Shown one piece after another: positions 46,843 through 59,452 of a DNA stretch of 64,000 nt (positions are counted from its first letter, which is position 1; each line of letters starts with the position of its first letter). A model generated the notes under the pieces. The model saw only the letters and a list, made by a program, of their open reading frames with translations. It was not told where the DNA came from and ran no database searches. The DNA comes from Neovahlkampfia damariscottae (Eukaryota > Heterolobosea > Selenaionea > Neovahlkampfiida > Neovahlkampfiidae): the NCBI GenBank assembly GCA_016618085.1, contig JABLTG010000025.1:86809-150808 (forward strand), read 5' to 3'. The position numbers and the translations under genes were made by a program.

Positions 46843-47667
46843 ATGAGCACAACACCAATTGTCACAAGAACTGAATGGAAAAAGAAAAAAATTGATAGAT
46901 CAAAAAGAGTTGCACCAGGAGCAGTCATTGATGAAAAAAACATTTTGACAAAATCGAGAAGAAAAGGAGCAAAACTCACTGTTGAACAAAGAAACAAAGA
47001 AAACAAAGCATCAAACAAAAAAGTTGAAAAAAAACCAGTTGAAAAAAAACCAGTTGCAAAAAAAGAAAAGAAAGAAGAAAAAGTTGAAGAACAACAAGAA
47101 CAACAAGAACAACAAGAACAACAAGAACAACAAGAACAAGAAACAAAACTTCAAGAAGTAACAGAATCAGTTGAAAACATGAAAGTTACAGAATCAGCTC
47201 CAACAAAATCAACACCAACAAAAACAAGAAAATCAGCAACAAAAATAAAAGGAGTTTCAGCTAAAGTTTCAGCACAAATTGAAAGACTTGGAGGAAAAGT
47301 ACAAGAACTTGGTGAAAGAAGATACTACAGAGATTCTGAAAATCCAATGCCAATCGCTATTCAATTATTCTGTGATGCTTTTGTTGGAAAAGAAGAAGTC
47401 AAATTCTGTTCATTAAAACATAAACTCGAAGAAATTACATTTGGTCAAGAATTTACATTAGAAGAATTTGAAGATTTCAAATATTTAAAAAAAGATGATA
47501 TCTTGATTGGAGATGGAGAAAGTTTAGTTGTTGCAAATGGAAAAGATACACGTGAAGATTTTGAAGTGTGCTTGGTTGAAGATGAAGAATCAAAACCAGT
47601 TGGTCCATTTAAAATTTCAGAATTTTTGAAAACTGTTGAAGTTACACAAATCACTGAAGCAGAATAA
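46843..47667 (+). CDS. Lysine-rich protein of unknown function with EQQ repeats
   Basis: A single exon of 274 residues from the ATG at 46843. The in-frame ATG at 46795 is part of the ATTGG element (46794-46798) and is not used. The N-terminal half is basic and disordered (KKPVEKKPVAKKEKKEEK) with six tandem EQQ units near 47088-47141. The C-terminal half looks folded (MPIAIQLFCDAFVGKEE, EFTLEEFEDFKYLKKDDI) but matches no family I know. The low-complexity region is a CAA/GAA trinucleotide tract prone to length change. Confidence 0.7.
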   Translation: MSTTPIVTRTEWKKKKIDRSKRVAPGAVIDEKNILTKSRRKGAKLTVEQRNKENKASNKKVEKKPVEKKPVAKKEKKEEKVEEQQEQQEQQEQQEQQEQETKLQEVTESVENMKVTESAPTKSTPTKTRKSATKIKGVSAKVSAQIERLGGKVQELGERRYYRDSENPMPIAIQLFCDAFVGKEEVKFCSLKHKLEEITFGQEFTLEEFEDFKYLKKDDILIGDGESLVVANGKDTREDFEVCLVEDEESKPVGPFKISEFLKTVEVTQITEAE

Positions 47668-47892
47668 ACTTCCGTATTTATAAGTTACTTTAATAAAAAA
47701 TTTAGATTTTTAATGTACTTTAAATTTTCATATTTGAAAAGAATTGTATTTCCAACCCAAGTTGCCAAATTGTCAGAACTAACAAACCCAAAAAAATGAG
47801 GATTGCAAAAAATTGTTTTGAATGGTCAAAAATGTTCCGATCAAATTCTCACTTTTCAAAAATAAATTAAATGAGTAATTAAATATATATTT

Positions 47893-48339
47893 TTATTCTG
47901 ACATCATTGTTCTAACAAATTCTTCGTATCTAATAATACCATCATTATTTGTATCAGCATCTCTCAATAATTCATCAACTTCATCTTCGCTTAATTTTTC
48001 TCCTAAAGTTGTCATAACATGTCTTAACTCAGCTGCTGAAATAGTACCTGTGCCATCTTTATCAAAAACTCTGAAGGCTTCTTTAATTTCTTCTTCTGTA
48101 TCGTTGTCTCCAATTTTTTTTTCCATGAGACGAAGAAATTCATTAAAATCAATTGTACCATTTTTATCTTGATCAACTTCATTAATCATATCTGTGAGTT
48201 CTGCTTCTGTAGGGTTTTGTCCAAGTGCTCTCATTACAGTTCCTAATTCTTTGGTGGAAATTGTTCCATCACCATCTTTATCAAAAAGTGAAAAGGCTTC
48301 TTTAAATTCTGCGATTTGTGTATCATCAAGTTTGGACAT
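47893..48339 (-). CDS. Calmodulin
   Basis: A single exon of 148 residues, the exact canonical length. Four EF-hands are intact: [36 protein letters not shown] and [12 protein letters not shown]. Characteristic blocks are [13 protein letters not shown] and [13 protein letters not shown]; the linker is shortened and altered ([16 protein letters not shown]). It is the cytosolic calcium sensor that regulates kinases, phosphatases and channels. It is divergently arranged with the small gene at 48425, sharing a palindromic CCAAT...ATTGG promoter. Confidence 0.97.
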   Translation of the reverse strand: MSKLDDTQIAEFKEAFSLFDKDGDGTISTKELGTVMRALGQNPTEAELTDMINEVDQDKNGTIDFNEFLRLMEKKIGDNDTEEEIKEAFRVFDKDGTGTISAAELRHVMTTLGEKLSEDEVDELLRDADTNNDGIIRYEEFVRTMMSE

Positions 48340-48388
48340 TCTTTTTCTTTTCTACACAAAACAAAAAAGTTCAGTCAGTAAATTTTAA

Positions 48389-48418
48389 CCAATAAAAATC
48401 ATCCTTTGATTTTATTGG
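48389..48418. promoter_or_regulatory. Bidirectional promoter with CCAAT...ATTGG palindrome
   Basis: CCAATAAAA and TTTTATTGG are perfect reverse complements separated by about a dozen bases, between the divergent calmodulin and 48425 genes. Each motif copy lies within about 50 nt of one start codon. Confidence 0.55.
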
Positions 48419-48424
48419 ATGCAA

Positions 48425-48769
48425 ATGGATGAAGAAAGTTGGTTTGAAAAAAATAAAAATATCGAATTAATTGAAGATTATACAGAAGAAGAAGAAGATA
48501 AAGATGGTTATTACTGGCCAAGAATTCCAAAAGAAATTAAAAATTCAATTGAAAAATTATACAATAATAACTTCTTTGAAAAACAAACAATAAACAAACA
48601 AGAAACAGAAAAATTTATGAATGAATTAGGATTTCCTAAAGAATCTATTAAAAAAAATCTTTTAATTTTTGATGAAGAAAGAAAATTAAATAAAGAAAAA
48701 GAACTAAAATTTTCATGGTCAACATTCAAAGACTTTTTTGGTATAGTTATGATAGAAAATAAAAAATAA
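48425..48769 (+). CDS. Small acidic protein of unknown function
   Basis: A single exon of 114 residues (MDEESWFEKNK...). An in-frame ATG at 48419 directly abuts the ATTGG element. It is rich in E, K and N, with a possible folded C-terminal part (FMNELGFPKESIKKNLLIF, FSWSTFKDFFGIVM). No family is recognised. Its stop is 9 bp from that of the USP7 gene. Confidence 0.6.
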   Translation: MDEESWFEKNKNIELIEDYTEEEEDKDGYYWPRIPKEIKNSIEKLYNNNFFEKQTINKQETEKFMNELGFPKESIKKNLLIFDEERKLNKEKELKFSWSTFKDFFGIVMIENKK

Positions 48770-48778
48770 AAAAAAAAA

Positions 48779-51700
48779 TTATTTAATGATAATTGCTTGA
48801 TCACTCCATTTTGTTTGAACTGAAGGATCTTTATGTTCCAGACCTAAAGTTACAGTAACATTTTTATAATGATTATATTTTTCAAAATGATCAAATACAT
48901 TATCATCTATTTGAATCAAAAGTTAAATTCAATTTGTTTTTTTTTTTACCATCTTTTAAATATTCACATTTTTGATTTCCAATTAAAATTCCAAATTTAA
49001 ATTTATCAAAGGTTGTGATTTGTAATTTTTCTTTTAACAAAATTTTGATCTCTGATAATGTTTGATTTTTTTTAATTTTAAAAATGAATGGATGATCAAA
49101 TGATCTAAATAAAGAAGATTCTCTCCAAAAATGTTCAATTTGAATCAGTTTTTCATTTTCTTCATTTTGAATTAATTCATCATTTTTGATCTCTTCTGCC
49201 CTAAGCATTACAAAATTTTGTAAATTTTCAATTCGATCTTCTTGTGTGTATATTTTTTTTATTCTTGAATATTGAACTTTCATTAAACGAATATTATCAA
49301 TATCTAAATGTGGTAAACTAATTTTAATATCTGATAAAACATCTTTAATGATTGCTCCTTTTTTATAAAAAAAATGAAATGTTGATTGTTCAATTAAATG
49401 TTCATCAAGAAATGAAATAAAAATCTCTTTTTCAATTTCATTTTTTGGGTATGGTAACACATCAAAATAAAAAATATTAGGTTGAATTTCAGATAAATTA
49501 TTCCAATCTGAAATTGGTGGATATTTTCCTGTTTGAGATATTGTATCATAATAAAATAAACGAATTTGATCTTTTGGTGCTCTGACACTAAATGCAAGTT
49601 GATCAATGACATTATCAATTGTCATTGTTTTTGATAAATCCATTTCAAATGGTTGAAGAAACATGGATCTAAATTGAAATTGAATTTTGTTATTTTTGTA
49701 ATCAACAAAATCACCAACAGTTTTGAAATAACAATTTTGCTGTTTTTTAAGATCTTTTTGAAATACCAAAATATCACCACTTTGTAAATCAGCTTCACAA
49801 ACAGTCATATCCAAATCAATAATCTCTTCAAAACGATTTGCTGAAACTTCTTCAAATACCAACCAATCAGTTTCATTTTCTTTTTTCCATTTATTGAAAA
49901 GTTCAAATAAATCTCTGATGTGCGTATTTTTTGGTATGATAAATGATGTAATAAAGTCAACAGATTTTGAATCAAAATATTTAAAAAAAATTAAATAATC
50001 ATTTTTTTCATCAATATGTCTTGGAGAGACATGAAGATAAATGCTAATATTTTCAACTAATCGATTTGATAAACGAAATGTTTTTAAAAATGCTTTTTGT
50101 TAATAAATTTGATTATTTACTTGAATCAAGTTGTGAAAGGTATTTACTTGGTCTAGTAGTTCTATTTTGTCTTTTTTCCCATTTGAATAAATGTTGTTTT
50201 TCAATTTCAATTCCTGTATCTTGAAGAATTGCTTTTTTAACTTCCATTATATCTTTTGTTTTTTCAACAAAATATTTTGTTTCAATTTTTGAGAAATCTA
50301 TTAAATCAGGACCATGATATTGTTTCATATCAGTTTTATCAATAACCTTAATATGAACGAATTTAAATTCTTCTTGTTTTTGTTTTTCTTTTTTTTTAAT
50401 TTCAATTTTTTCTTTTTTTATAATCTCTGAAAGTTCATTTGGATATTTAGTTTCATCTGAAATGAAATTTTGAAAATCTGATTTTTTAATATAAACTAAC
50501 ATGTAAGCATTTGTAAAATTGAATTTATTTGGTTGTGAATCAGAAGACCAAAAATAAGGAAAATTTTCAAGTTCACCACCAAATGAGTCTTTAAATACAG
50601 ATTCTTCATTTAATGTGAATACTTTTTCATCATTGAATTTAAACCATTGACCTTTTTCTTTTTGAATGAATGAGTAATAATGACCTGAATCAACATTTCC
50701 ACTGTGTATCAAAACACCAAATAAAACATAATCAGTTTCTAATTTATTTTGTTCATCATTAAAATACTTTTTTAAATCTAAATCAATTGGAAATTCATAT
50801 TTATCATTAATTTTATATTGTGTGTAATTAACAACATCAAATTCAAATCTTTTTAAATGAAACATTAATACTGGAGGTAATGATAAAAATTTGACACCTT
50901 TTTTAGCATTTTGTAATCCAAATGTTTCACTGTTGTATTGATTTTCACCTTCTAATATTTCAACTTCAGTATATTGATCTAATGATTCATAAATATTTGA
51001 ACAACCTTTCACATTCAATTGTAAATCATAAAAATTTTCTTCTCTTTCAGATTTATAATCAACATTAATACATTCAATAAAATTCAAAATTTTTCCACCA
51101 AATATTTGTAAAATTTTATCTTTTTGATTTTCAGATTTTTTTAATTTTTCTTCTAAGTGATCCATTAAAACTCTACAAAATTCTTGAACATCATGTTGAC
51201 GAAATGAATCATAATTATCCCATCCAAATGATTTAGTTAATTCTGTTGTTTCAATAATTTCTTCTTTTTCGTATTTTAAATGATAAAATAATTTTTGCAA
51301 GGCAAAAGGAGCATTTCGATTATCATTTGTAATTGGAATTGAAAAAACTAAATCTCTGAATATTTTCAAATGAAATAATGTTTGTAGTAATGAATTCATA
51401 TAACCTTTCAGCACACAAAATTAATTTTTTTTTTTTTTTTTTTTACAAGTTGCTCCTTGGTTAATTAGTCCATTGTATTTTCCATCTTTTTCTCTATGAA
51501 AAATTAAGATGGTTTTGTATTTTACTGTGATTTATCTTCTTCATCTTCTCCAACATGTATTATGATATCAAAATAGAGGGTATTATTGAGAAAGAAACCT
51601 TCTTTGTAGTCGTAAACTTTTTCAAGAGGTACTTAATTTTTTAGTTTTTAATTTTTGATTTACGAAAATCTCGGAATCCCCAATCTGCTTCTGCTGAATT

Positions 51701-52139
51701 AAAATCCTTTTCAGCATCTTTTTACGAAAAAATTAATTTTTTTTTTTAAATTAATTTACCCTGAAAAAATGAATGTTCCAAGTTATTTTGGTTTAATAAT
51801 ATAATTTGAAACTTTGAAAATCTTGTTTCATTTTTTTTAAATTTTTTTGCGTCTATTTTATTTAATTTTTTTTTTTTAAAAACCTGGACAAACAAGAAAA
51901 GCTGAAAAGAATGTAGATTGACTTCCAAGTAAATAAACAAGTATTTTCCATGGATATCCACCAACATAAATTGTGTCACTTTCTATTTTTTCATTTAATT
52001 CCGTAACGTTTTCAATTTTCCAACGAAAAATTGAATTGTTTTCATCAAAATCTTTCAGCTTATAAATACCGGATAGATCCGGATTAATATCATCTTTTAA
52101 ATTTTAACAAAAAAAAAACAAACCTGAAAGAATCTTCAT
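48779..52139 (-). CDS. USP7-type ubiquitin-specific protease
   Basis: Nine exons (52124-52139, 51884-52093, 51760-51852, 51664-51717, 51526-51631, 51447-51493, 50121-51404, 48950-50092, 48779-48906) give 1026 residues, near the length of human USP7. In order: a MATH domain (about 20-150; FRWKIENV, YVGGYPWKILVYLLG, ADWGFRDF), the catalytic domain (about 165-470) with INQGATCYMNSLLQTLF (nucleophile Cys), RQHDVQEF, and HSGNVDSGHYYSF (His), then tandem ubiquitin-like domains. The end LGLEHKD...AIIIK matches the activating tail of USP7. The catalytic Cys codon is split by intron 51405-51446. It removes ubiquitin from nuclear targets. Confidence 0.9.
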
Positions 52140-52163
52140 CTCCAAAAAATTTGATAAAATTAA

Positions 52164-52191
52164 CCAATTAGTCTAGTTGAATTTATCCAAT
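52164..52191. promoter_or_regulatory. Divergent promoter with two CCAAT elements
   Basis: CCAAT at 52164-52168 lies 25 nt from the USP7 start, and CCAAT at 52187-52191 lies 30 nt before the start of the V-ATPase subunit e gene. Only 81 bp separate the two start codons. Confidence 0.45.
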
Positions 52192-52220
52192 CATTTTAAC
52201 TCAATTTTGTTTTTAAACTG

Positions 52221-52496
52221 ATGACAATCTCACACAACGCTTTAGTGATTATTATTGGTACTTGTATATTCATGGCTTTAGGTCTCATTATTGTACCATG
52301 TACATTCATTTCAAAAGCACATGGAGGGTTTTGAATTAAAAAAAATTAAATTTTTTTAAAAAGGTTAATTCGTTTGATGGCTGTTGGTACTGCTGCATGT
52401 ACTTGGTTAATGTGGTTGATGATATTCTTATCACAAATGAACCCACTGCAAGAACCACAAAGAAAAGAAGATGAAGGAGCATGTGTCATTTTATAA
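52221..52496 (+). CDS. V-type proton ATPase subunit e
   Basis: Exons 52221-52327 and 52364-52496 (36-nt intron) give 79 residues. Two transmembrane helices (LVIIIGTCIFMALGLIIVP and TAACTWLMWLMIFLSQ) end in SQMNPL, the conserved end of the second helix (family: LAQ-hP-L) in the V-ATPase e subunit (Vma9/ATP6V0E). The size matches the family (70-80 residues). It is a membrane component of the V0 sector that acidifies endomembrane compartments. Too short per exon to stand out as an open frame. Confidence 0.8.
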
Positions 52497-52670
52497 AACG
52501 ACACATTGAATTCTTTGAATAAAAATTTTTAAAAGGATGTTAAATTATAAATATCTACATAAAAAAAACAAAACTGAAATTTTTTTAACTTGAACTTTTT
52601 TGTTAAGTAAAATTTGACCAATTATATTCATCAGTTCTTCAATCTCTACCAAAAACAAACTTGAAATACG

Positions 52671-53006
52671 ATGACTATTGGAATACCTATAAAACTTTTA
52701 CACGAAACTGAAGGACATACAGTTACAATAGAATTAAAATCAGGAGAAGTTTATCGTGGACATTTAGCTGAATGTGAGGACAACATGAATTGTCAATTGA
52801 AAAATGTAACTCTTACTGCAAAAGATGGAAAAGTTACAGCTTTAGAATTAGTGTATATTCGTGGTAGTAAAATTAGATATTTTATTATTCCTGACATGTT
52901 GAGAAACGCTCCAATGTTTAAACAAGTAGATCCTTCAAAACAAACTTCAAGAGGAAGTGGAAACGGCTTTGCTCTTGGAAGAGGAAAACAAATGTTACCA
53001 AAATAA
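52671..53006 (+). CDS. Small nuclear ribonucleoprotein SmD3
   Basis: A single exon of 111 residues. It has both Sm motifs: [20 protein letters not shown] followed by CEDNMNCQL, and [21 protein letters not shown], the latter diagnostic of SmD3. A short basic GRG tail follows. It is part of the heptameric Sm ring on spliceosomal snRNAs, in keeping with the intron-rich genes here. CCAAT at 52618-52622. Confidence 0.95.
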   Translation: MTIGIPIKLLHETEGHTVTIELKSGEVYRGHLAECEDNMNCQLKNVTLTAKDGKVTALELVYIRGSKIRYFIIPDMLRNAPMFKQVDPSKQTSRGSGNGFALGRGKQMLPK

Positions 53007-53256
53007 ATTATATTTTAATTTTTTGTCTTCATAATTTTCCACATTGTTGAATGATTTAAAAATAAAAAAAAAAAAAAAAAAATTCTTGATTTTTTTCAGT
53101 AACAATGTCATTATTGATTCAAAACATGAAAAAAAAGGGAAAAAAAAATTTTCCATTTTTTAAAATCTTTTCACTTCATGTAAAGAATTCACTAAATTCC
53201 GATTGGCTATCGAGAGTCATAAAAATCTTCATTTTTTTTTTTGACTTATCAAAAAC

Positions 53257-56200
53257 ATGTCTGGAGAAAACAAAGAAGAACCAGAAAACAAAAAGACAAA
53301 GGTAGAAATTCCTGATGGTGATGTTGATGACCTTGTTGGAGACTTAATCAAAGAAGAACTCCAACTCTTAATCACAAGGTAATTTAACAATTAAAAAATC
53401 CTCTAACTTTTCCGAAGAGTTATCAAAGACAACACAGAATTTGTGGACCCTATCAAAGACCAAATCGTTAAAATTATTAAATCACGCTCAAGACAAACAC
53501 CAGCTCCAAAAGTTACTCAAGAACAAATGTCACAGTTAATTCAAAATCCATCTGCTCAACAACTTTTCCAAGCTACACAATCTCTTGGAACACAAATGGG
53601 AATGTCTTCACAAGATTTATTTGGTGGTTTTTCACAACCAATGCTTCCTTTCATGGGAGGTGGTATGAGACCTCAAGGTGGTGGCGGTGGTGGAATGATG
53701 ATGCCAGGTATGGATTTAGATAAATACGGGGTAGATGTTGGTTCTATTCGTAGAAGAGTCAAAGAAGCATTTCAAACAAATTCAAAAAAAAGTAAAAAAA
53801 GAGGAGGTTTTGGACAAGATTCAGGAAATGATCGTTACCATGTTGTTAATTATATTATTCAAGAAGAAATTAAAACTGGTAAAAATGCTATTATGATTTC
53901 AAATGACGTCAGAAAAGGTTTATCAATTTTTGAAGCAGTAACATCTGAATATGTTAATAGAGGTGCTGAACTTGGTGAAAATACTATTGATGGATATCAA
54001 GATATGTTAGAAGAAATTGCAAATGAATGGATTGAAATTATGCTAGACTCAAACCTTGATGGTAAAAATAAAAAAAAAAAAAAAATTTAACATTTTTTTC
54101 TTCAGAAATTGGAGATGAACGTAAACAATGGGTTGAAAAACTTTATGAATGGGATACTTCAGCTTCAGAAGAAGAAGGTACATTTTCAATTGCCAGAGCA
54201 GCAGCAAAATTAGGATGGAAAGATACACAATTACAACAAGTATTAAAAGGTGAAGGTATTGGAAAATACAAAGAACCACAAGCTTTAAGTGTTGCTAGAT
54301 TAAATCAATTAGAAAGAGAAAAAAGATATGAAGAAGGTGTTAATCTTGCAAAATCAGTTGATTTAGATTTTTATACTGCAAAATTCCTTTTAAAATTAGA
54401 TAAAAAAGAAGAAGCTGAACAAATTGCTGTTCGATATGTTTTAGATCCTTCAAAATTATTTTCAATTGCTCAAGTTGCTAAATCAGTTGATGTTGAAATT
54501 GCTTTTGGACTTGCTATTAGAAGTATTGGAATGTTAAAAGATAATCTTCCACAAACATGGAGTAATGATATTTATGAAAGAACAATGTGGGTTATTGATT
54601 TATCAATTAGTCAACATTTAGAAGAAACATTAATTAAAAAGACAAAAGAATTAATTAAAAACAAATCATTTCAATTTGAAATGTGTAAAATGTTAAAACA
54701 AAAAGAACAATTCCAAACTGCTTTAGAAATTGCAAAATATTGTTTAACACCTTATTCAGTTCAAGATGAATCAAAAATTGAAAAAATTCAAAAAGTACAA
54801 ATTCAACAACAACAACAACAAAAACTTGAAGGTACACCAACTGGTCAAACATCTTCAACATCATTACAAGATACAGTTGCTTTACAAGATGTTGACCCAG
54901 GTTCTATTATTCCATCACAATTATGTGTTTGGTTATGGGAACTTTCACATGAAATGTTATTATTAGATTTATGTTCAGAAAATGAAATGAAAATTGTTTT
55001 AAAATTTATTTTAGATACAGAAAAAGATTCAAATCAATTGGTTCAATTAATTAGAAGAATGAAAGAAAAATTAGAATGGGAATTAATTATTCAAGTTGGA
55101 TTTCAAATATTTGAAATTGTTAAACAACAAAGAGAAAAAGAATCAACTGAACAAAAAGCATTTATCAAAATGATTATTGAAGATCCTTCAATTTTAGAAA
55201 CAAATCCATTAGCACAATTAATTTCAATTAATTATAATTCAACATGGGATAATTCAATTTATAATTCATGTCAACAAATGATTAATGCAATTTCTGAAAG
55301 TAGAAAAGAAAAAGCTCCAATTTTAAATGTTGTTGAAACAACAACTAATAATAAACCAAAATTAAGAGAAATTGAACCAATTTCTGAAGTTATTGCTAAA
55401 AAAGTTTTAGAAAAATGTTTAGAAAATTTAACAGTTATTGATCATCAAATTAATTTCGGAAATTTACTTTTTTCAGTTAAAGAATATTCAATGGTTCTTG
55501 AATCATCAGAAAAATTCTTAAAACATATTGTTTCTTTAGAAAAAGAAAAAAAGAAAATTGATGAATGGGTTCAAGATTTAGCTGATTTAAGACAAGAAGA
55601 ACAAGAATTAATTTCAAAAAACAAAAAATTAAAACAAAATCTTGTTGATAAAATGAAAAAACTTCAATATGAAGAACAAGTTTTAAAACTTTCACATCGT
55701 TCAGTTAATTACAATGCTCAAAGATATGACCAATTAAAATTACAAATTATTCAAAATACAGTTACATCTGGATTAAATGGTGTAGATGAAGAAAAAATAC
55801 AATTTGATGAATTTGAAACAGTTCTTGATACACTTTTACAATATTTAAGAAATCCAAATCATTTCATTCAATTAGGAAATACATTTAACATGAGAAGAGA
55901 ATTTAGATTAACAAACAAAGTTGGTCAAAAATGTCAACAAATTGTTGAAGTTTTGAGAGAAAAATATACTGAAAGAAAGAAATTAGAAGTTCCATATAAT
56001 TTATTAATTCAAGAACAAGAATATTATTTATCAAATTTAAAAACAGTTCCTTCAAAATTACAAGAAGAAATTAAAGAACAATTAAAAAAAATTGATCAAT
56101 TAGATGAAGTTGAATATTTTGATTCAAGTTCAAATATAGATTATTATGATAATACACATTATTCAATTGCTCAACAAATGATTCAAGGTTCAATAAACTC

Positions 56201-59195
56201 AAAAATTAAACAAGTTGTACAACAAACAACAAATGTATTTGGAAATTATGTTGCACCAACACAAAAAGTAATTGAAAAGAAACCATTAGAAAATAATGAA
56301 ATTCAAACAATTATTGATATTTGTTTAAAATTTGTTAAAAAACCAGTTCATTTAATTTCTTTATTGAATATCATTTCAACACCTTCTTATGAAGAATATG
56401 ATTTTTCAATTTATTTAACAAAAAAAATTCAACAAAGAATTATTGAAGTTTCTCCTGAAAAAGCAAAATTAGATTTAGAATATTTTGAATTTCAAGAATT
56501 ATCAAGAGAAGAAGAAAAATTAAAATCAATCAAAAAATCATTATCACCAGAAGATGAAAAGAAATTAAAACAAATGAAAATTGAAAATGGATTAAAATGT
56601 TTAATACCAAGTTATTTTAGAGATAGTTCAAATGAATATGATAAACAACAATTTACAATTACTCAAACATTATTAAATTTATTTTTCACAAAAAAAGTTC
56701 AATTTCAAAATCAATTAGAAGAATTAATTGAATCAGAATTACAAAATGGTGATAAAATGATTGAAGAAGATGATGAAGAAGAAGAAATACCTGAAACAAA
56801 AGAATCATTAGAAGAAAAAATCAAAAAAACAAGAATTGAAATTTCAGATGTTTTAGAATTTTGTTTACCATTTAATGAAGATCCAAATAATCTCTTAAAA
56901 ATTTCGAATTTATTAAAATCAAATTCTGAATTTGATAAAGCAATACATGTTGGAAAACAAACAAAAGAAAGAGTTGATAAATGTATCAAAGAAAGAGATG
57001 CAAGAGATATTCTTTTAGATGAATTGAAAGAAATTGAAGATGAAGAAAATGAATTAGAACTTCAAAGAAAACAATTAAAAACAAAAAAAACATTAGATGC
57101 ATCAAAATTAAAAAGAATGAAAGAATTAGTTAGACATCGTATTTTATTCAATTCATTACCTTCATATACTAAATCAAGCAATACTAAATTTGACCAATTA
57201 TTATTCAAAGTTGCTGAAATGATGATTTATTCATATTTTTCAAAATCAGAAGAAGATGTTCAAAAAGATGAAATTTCAAACTTAATTGATTATTGTTTAT
57301 CATTTATTTTAAATCCAAATCATATTTTCTCAATTATTCAAATTTTAGTCACAAATCAACAAATTGATTTAATGATTTCAGTAATGAAAAAAGATTTTAC
57401 AAGAATTTCAGAATGTGTTATTCAAAAATTAAAAAGAGATAAACTTCAAATTCGTTCAAATATTTTAACAGAAGAACAAAATCAATTAACTCTTTTAAGA
57501 AAACAATTAACAGATGATTTAAAACAAGAATTAGATTCAATCATTTTAGAAGATTTACCTGATTATATTTTACATTCTGATTATGCTAAATTTGATGAAT
57601 TAAAATATAACATTGGATACTCAATTCTTCATTCTTTGTTAAATTTAAAAGAACATTTATTACAAGAAGAACAAGAAGAACATGAAGATGATTATGTTAA
57701 AAAATTTGAAGTCTCAGATATTGAATCACAAATTGAAAAAGTATTACAATTCTTATTGGAAGAAACAAATGGAATTCAAAATCCAGATTCTTTATTAAAA
57801 TTGGTAAAATCAGTAAAATCACATGATATTTCAATTAAAATTGGTGAAACAATATTTAAAAGAGTACAACTCTTTAGAAAAGAATCAGAAAAGAATTTTA
57901 TTCCTTCACAAAAATATGCTGAATTGAAAAATGAATCATTAATGTTATTAAAATCAAGAAAAGAGTTAACAGAAGATAAACAAAAAGAATTAAGATCTTT
58001 GGAATTTGATGTTAAATTATTAGAATTAAGACCTTATTATGAAAAATATACATCCAATGAATATGATTCAATTGTATTCAAAGCATCAAATGAAATTATT
58101 CAAAGTTGTTTAGCTGATAAAACTGATTTAGAAAATAGAATGCAAATGGATAGTCAAGTTACAGAAGATCAAATGCTTTCTGCAATTAATGAAAACAAAA
58201 AACATATTGATGATATTTTATCAATGTGCTTGGATAACATTTTATTGATTTCAAATTTAGTTCATTTAGTTAATAGTTTAAGTAATAAATTAGAATATGG
58301 AATGGCTATTTTAGTTGGTAAAAAATGTCAACAAAGAATTGATGATTTGAATAAATTAATTGATCATATTGAATCATTACAAGAAGAAAAACAAAATTTA
58401 ATTCAACAAAACAAAATTAAACCATCAAAAGATAAACAAAATAAAATTGAAAAGATTGATCAAGAATTAACAAATGTTAAAGTTGAAACTTATGATAAAA
58501 CAAAAATTAGAAATGATTCATTAAGAATTGCTAAATTGATGATGAATGCATTGAAAGTTGAAAATGCAGATTCATCTGTTTTAAGAGAACAAGCAATTAA
58601 TATTTTCAAAATTGAAATGTCTTTAGAATCATTAGGTGAAGTTAAAATCTTAACTGAACCTGATGATTGGGAAAAACAAAAAAATGAATTAATGAATTAT
58701 GTGATTAATATGAATAAAGCAAAAGATCCAAATGCTAAATTGACATCAGGACAAATTGAATTGTTATTATCTGAAGATATGATTAATGAATGTATCAATG
58801 GATTTCCAGATCCAAATGATGAAACATCACCTGAATTATTAGAAAGATTATGGATTGAAATTGAAAAAAAAGATTCAAAATCATTGAAGAAATTGTTACC
58901 TTTGGTTAATGCTTATGTTACTCATGATTATTTACAATACATTTTTGATGGTACCGCTTCTTTATTGGATATTGTTGAGGCATATGATTCTGATTGGGTT
59001 ATTGATTTGTATATTGCAATTTCAGATACTTTGTTAGTTTCAATTGTTCAAAAACAATACAAAGATTTTGTTGAATTTTTGGAAGTTGTTAAAAATAGAA
59101 TTCCAGGTTCATGGGATGAATTTATAGAAGGAGTGAAGAAAAAACATAAAGGAAAGAAAAAATTGATGCAAATGATAACTATGGCAGGTTATTAA
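53257..59195 (+). CDS. 1951-residue protein with internal helical repeats, unknown function
   Basis: Exons 53257-53378, 53418-54061 and 54106-59195 (introns 39 and 44 nt) give 1951 residues. Residues 90-130 are Gly/Met rich. Residues 135-240 (VGSIRRRVKEAF, ISNDVRKGLSIFEAV) and 255-450 (WVEKLYEWDTSASEEEG, RYEEGVNLAKSVDLDFY) look like folded helical modules with tetratricopeptide-like hairpins. From about 695 to 1740 at least seven diverged repeats of 125-185 residues recur; each has a helix like LLNLxNPNHLxxLxxxL, a charged coiled coil (EEEKLKSIKKSLSPEDEKKL) and a SxEYDxxxFKxAxxMI block. The last 110 residues (YVTHDYLQYIF, SWDEFIEGVKKKHKGKKK) are unlike the repeats. I do not recognise the family. 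ATTGG at 53202-53206. Confidence 0.8.
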
Positions 59196-59452
59196 ATTTC
59201 TCATTCATTCAATAAAATTTCTTAAAAATTACATTCATGGATAAAATTGGTATTTTTTTTTGCTCGGTATTGCATTGAGAATTATTCGAAATCATTCAAA
59301 TTTTCAAAATTTATTTTTTTGAACAAAGGAAACCTTGTAAGGTAATGCCATTTTTCTATTCATCATTTCTGTTTTGATTTGTGACACAGTTCTTTTGTTA
59401 GTTGTTGTTCCATTTGTTTTTTTTTTGTCGATTAATTAAAAATCTTTATTTT
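59196..59452. other. Intergenic stretch before the accessory region
   Basis: No gene, RNA fold or repeat recognised. An ATTGG-like ATTGGTA occurs at 59246. A/T rich throughout. Confidence 0.35.

Noticed and set aside
53105-53305. Plus-strand frame of 66 codons starting MSLLIQNMKKK
   Set aside because: It overlaps the ATTGG promoter and the first exon of the large repeat protein in another frame.
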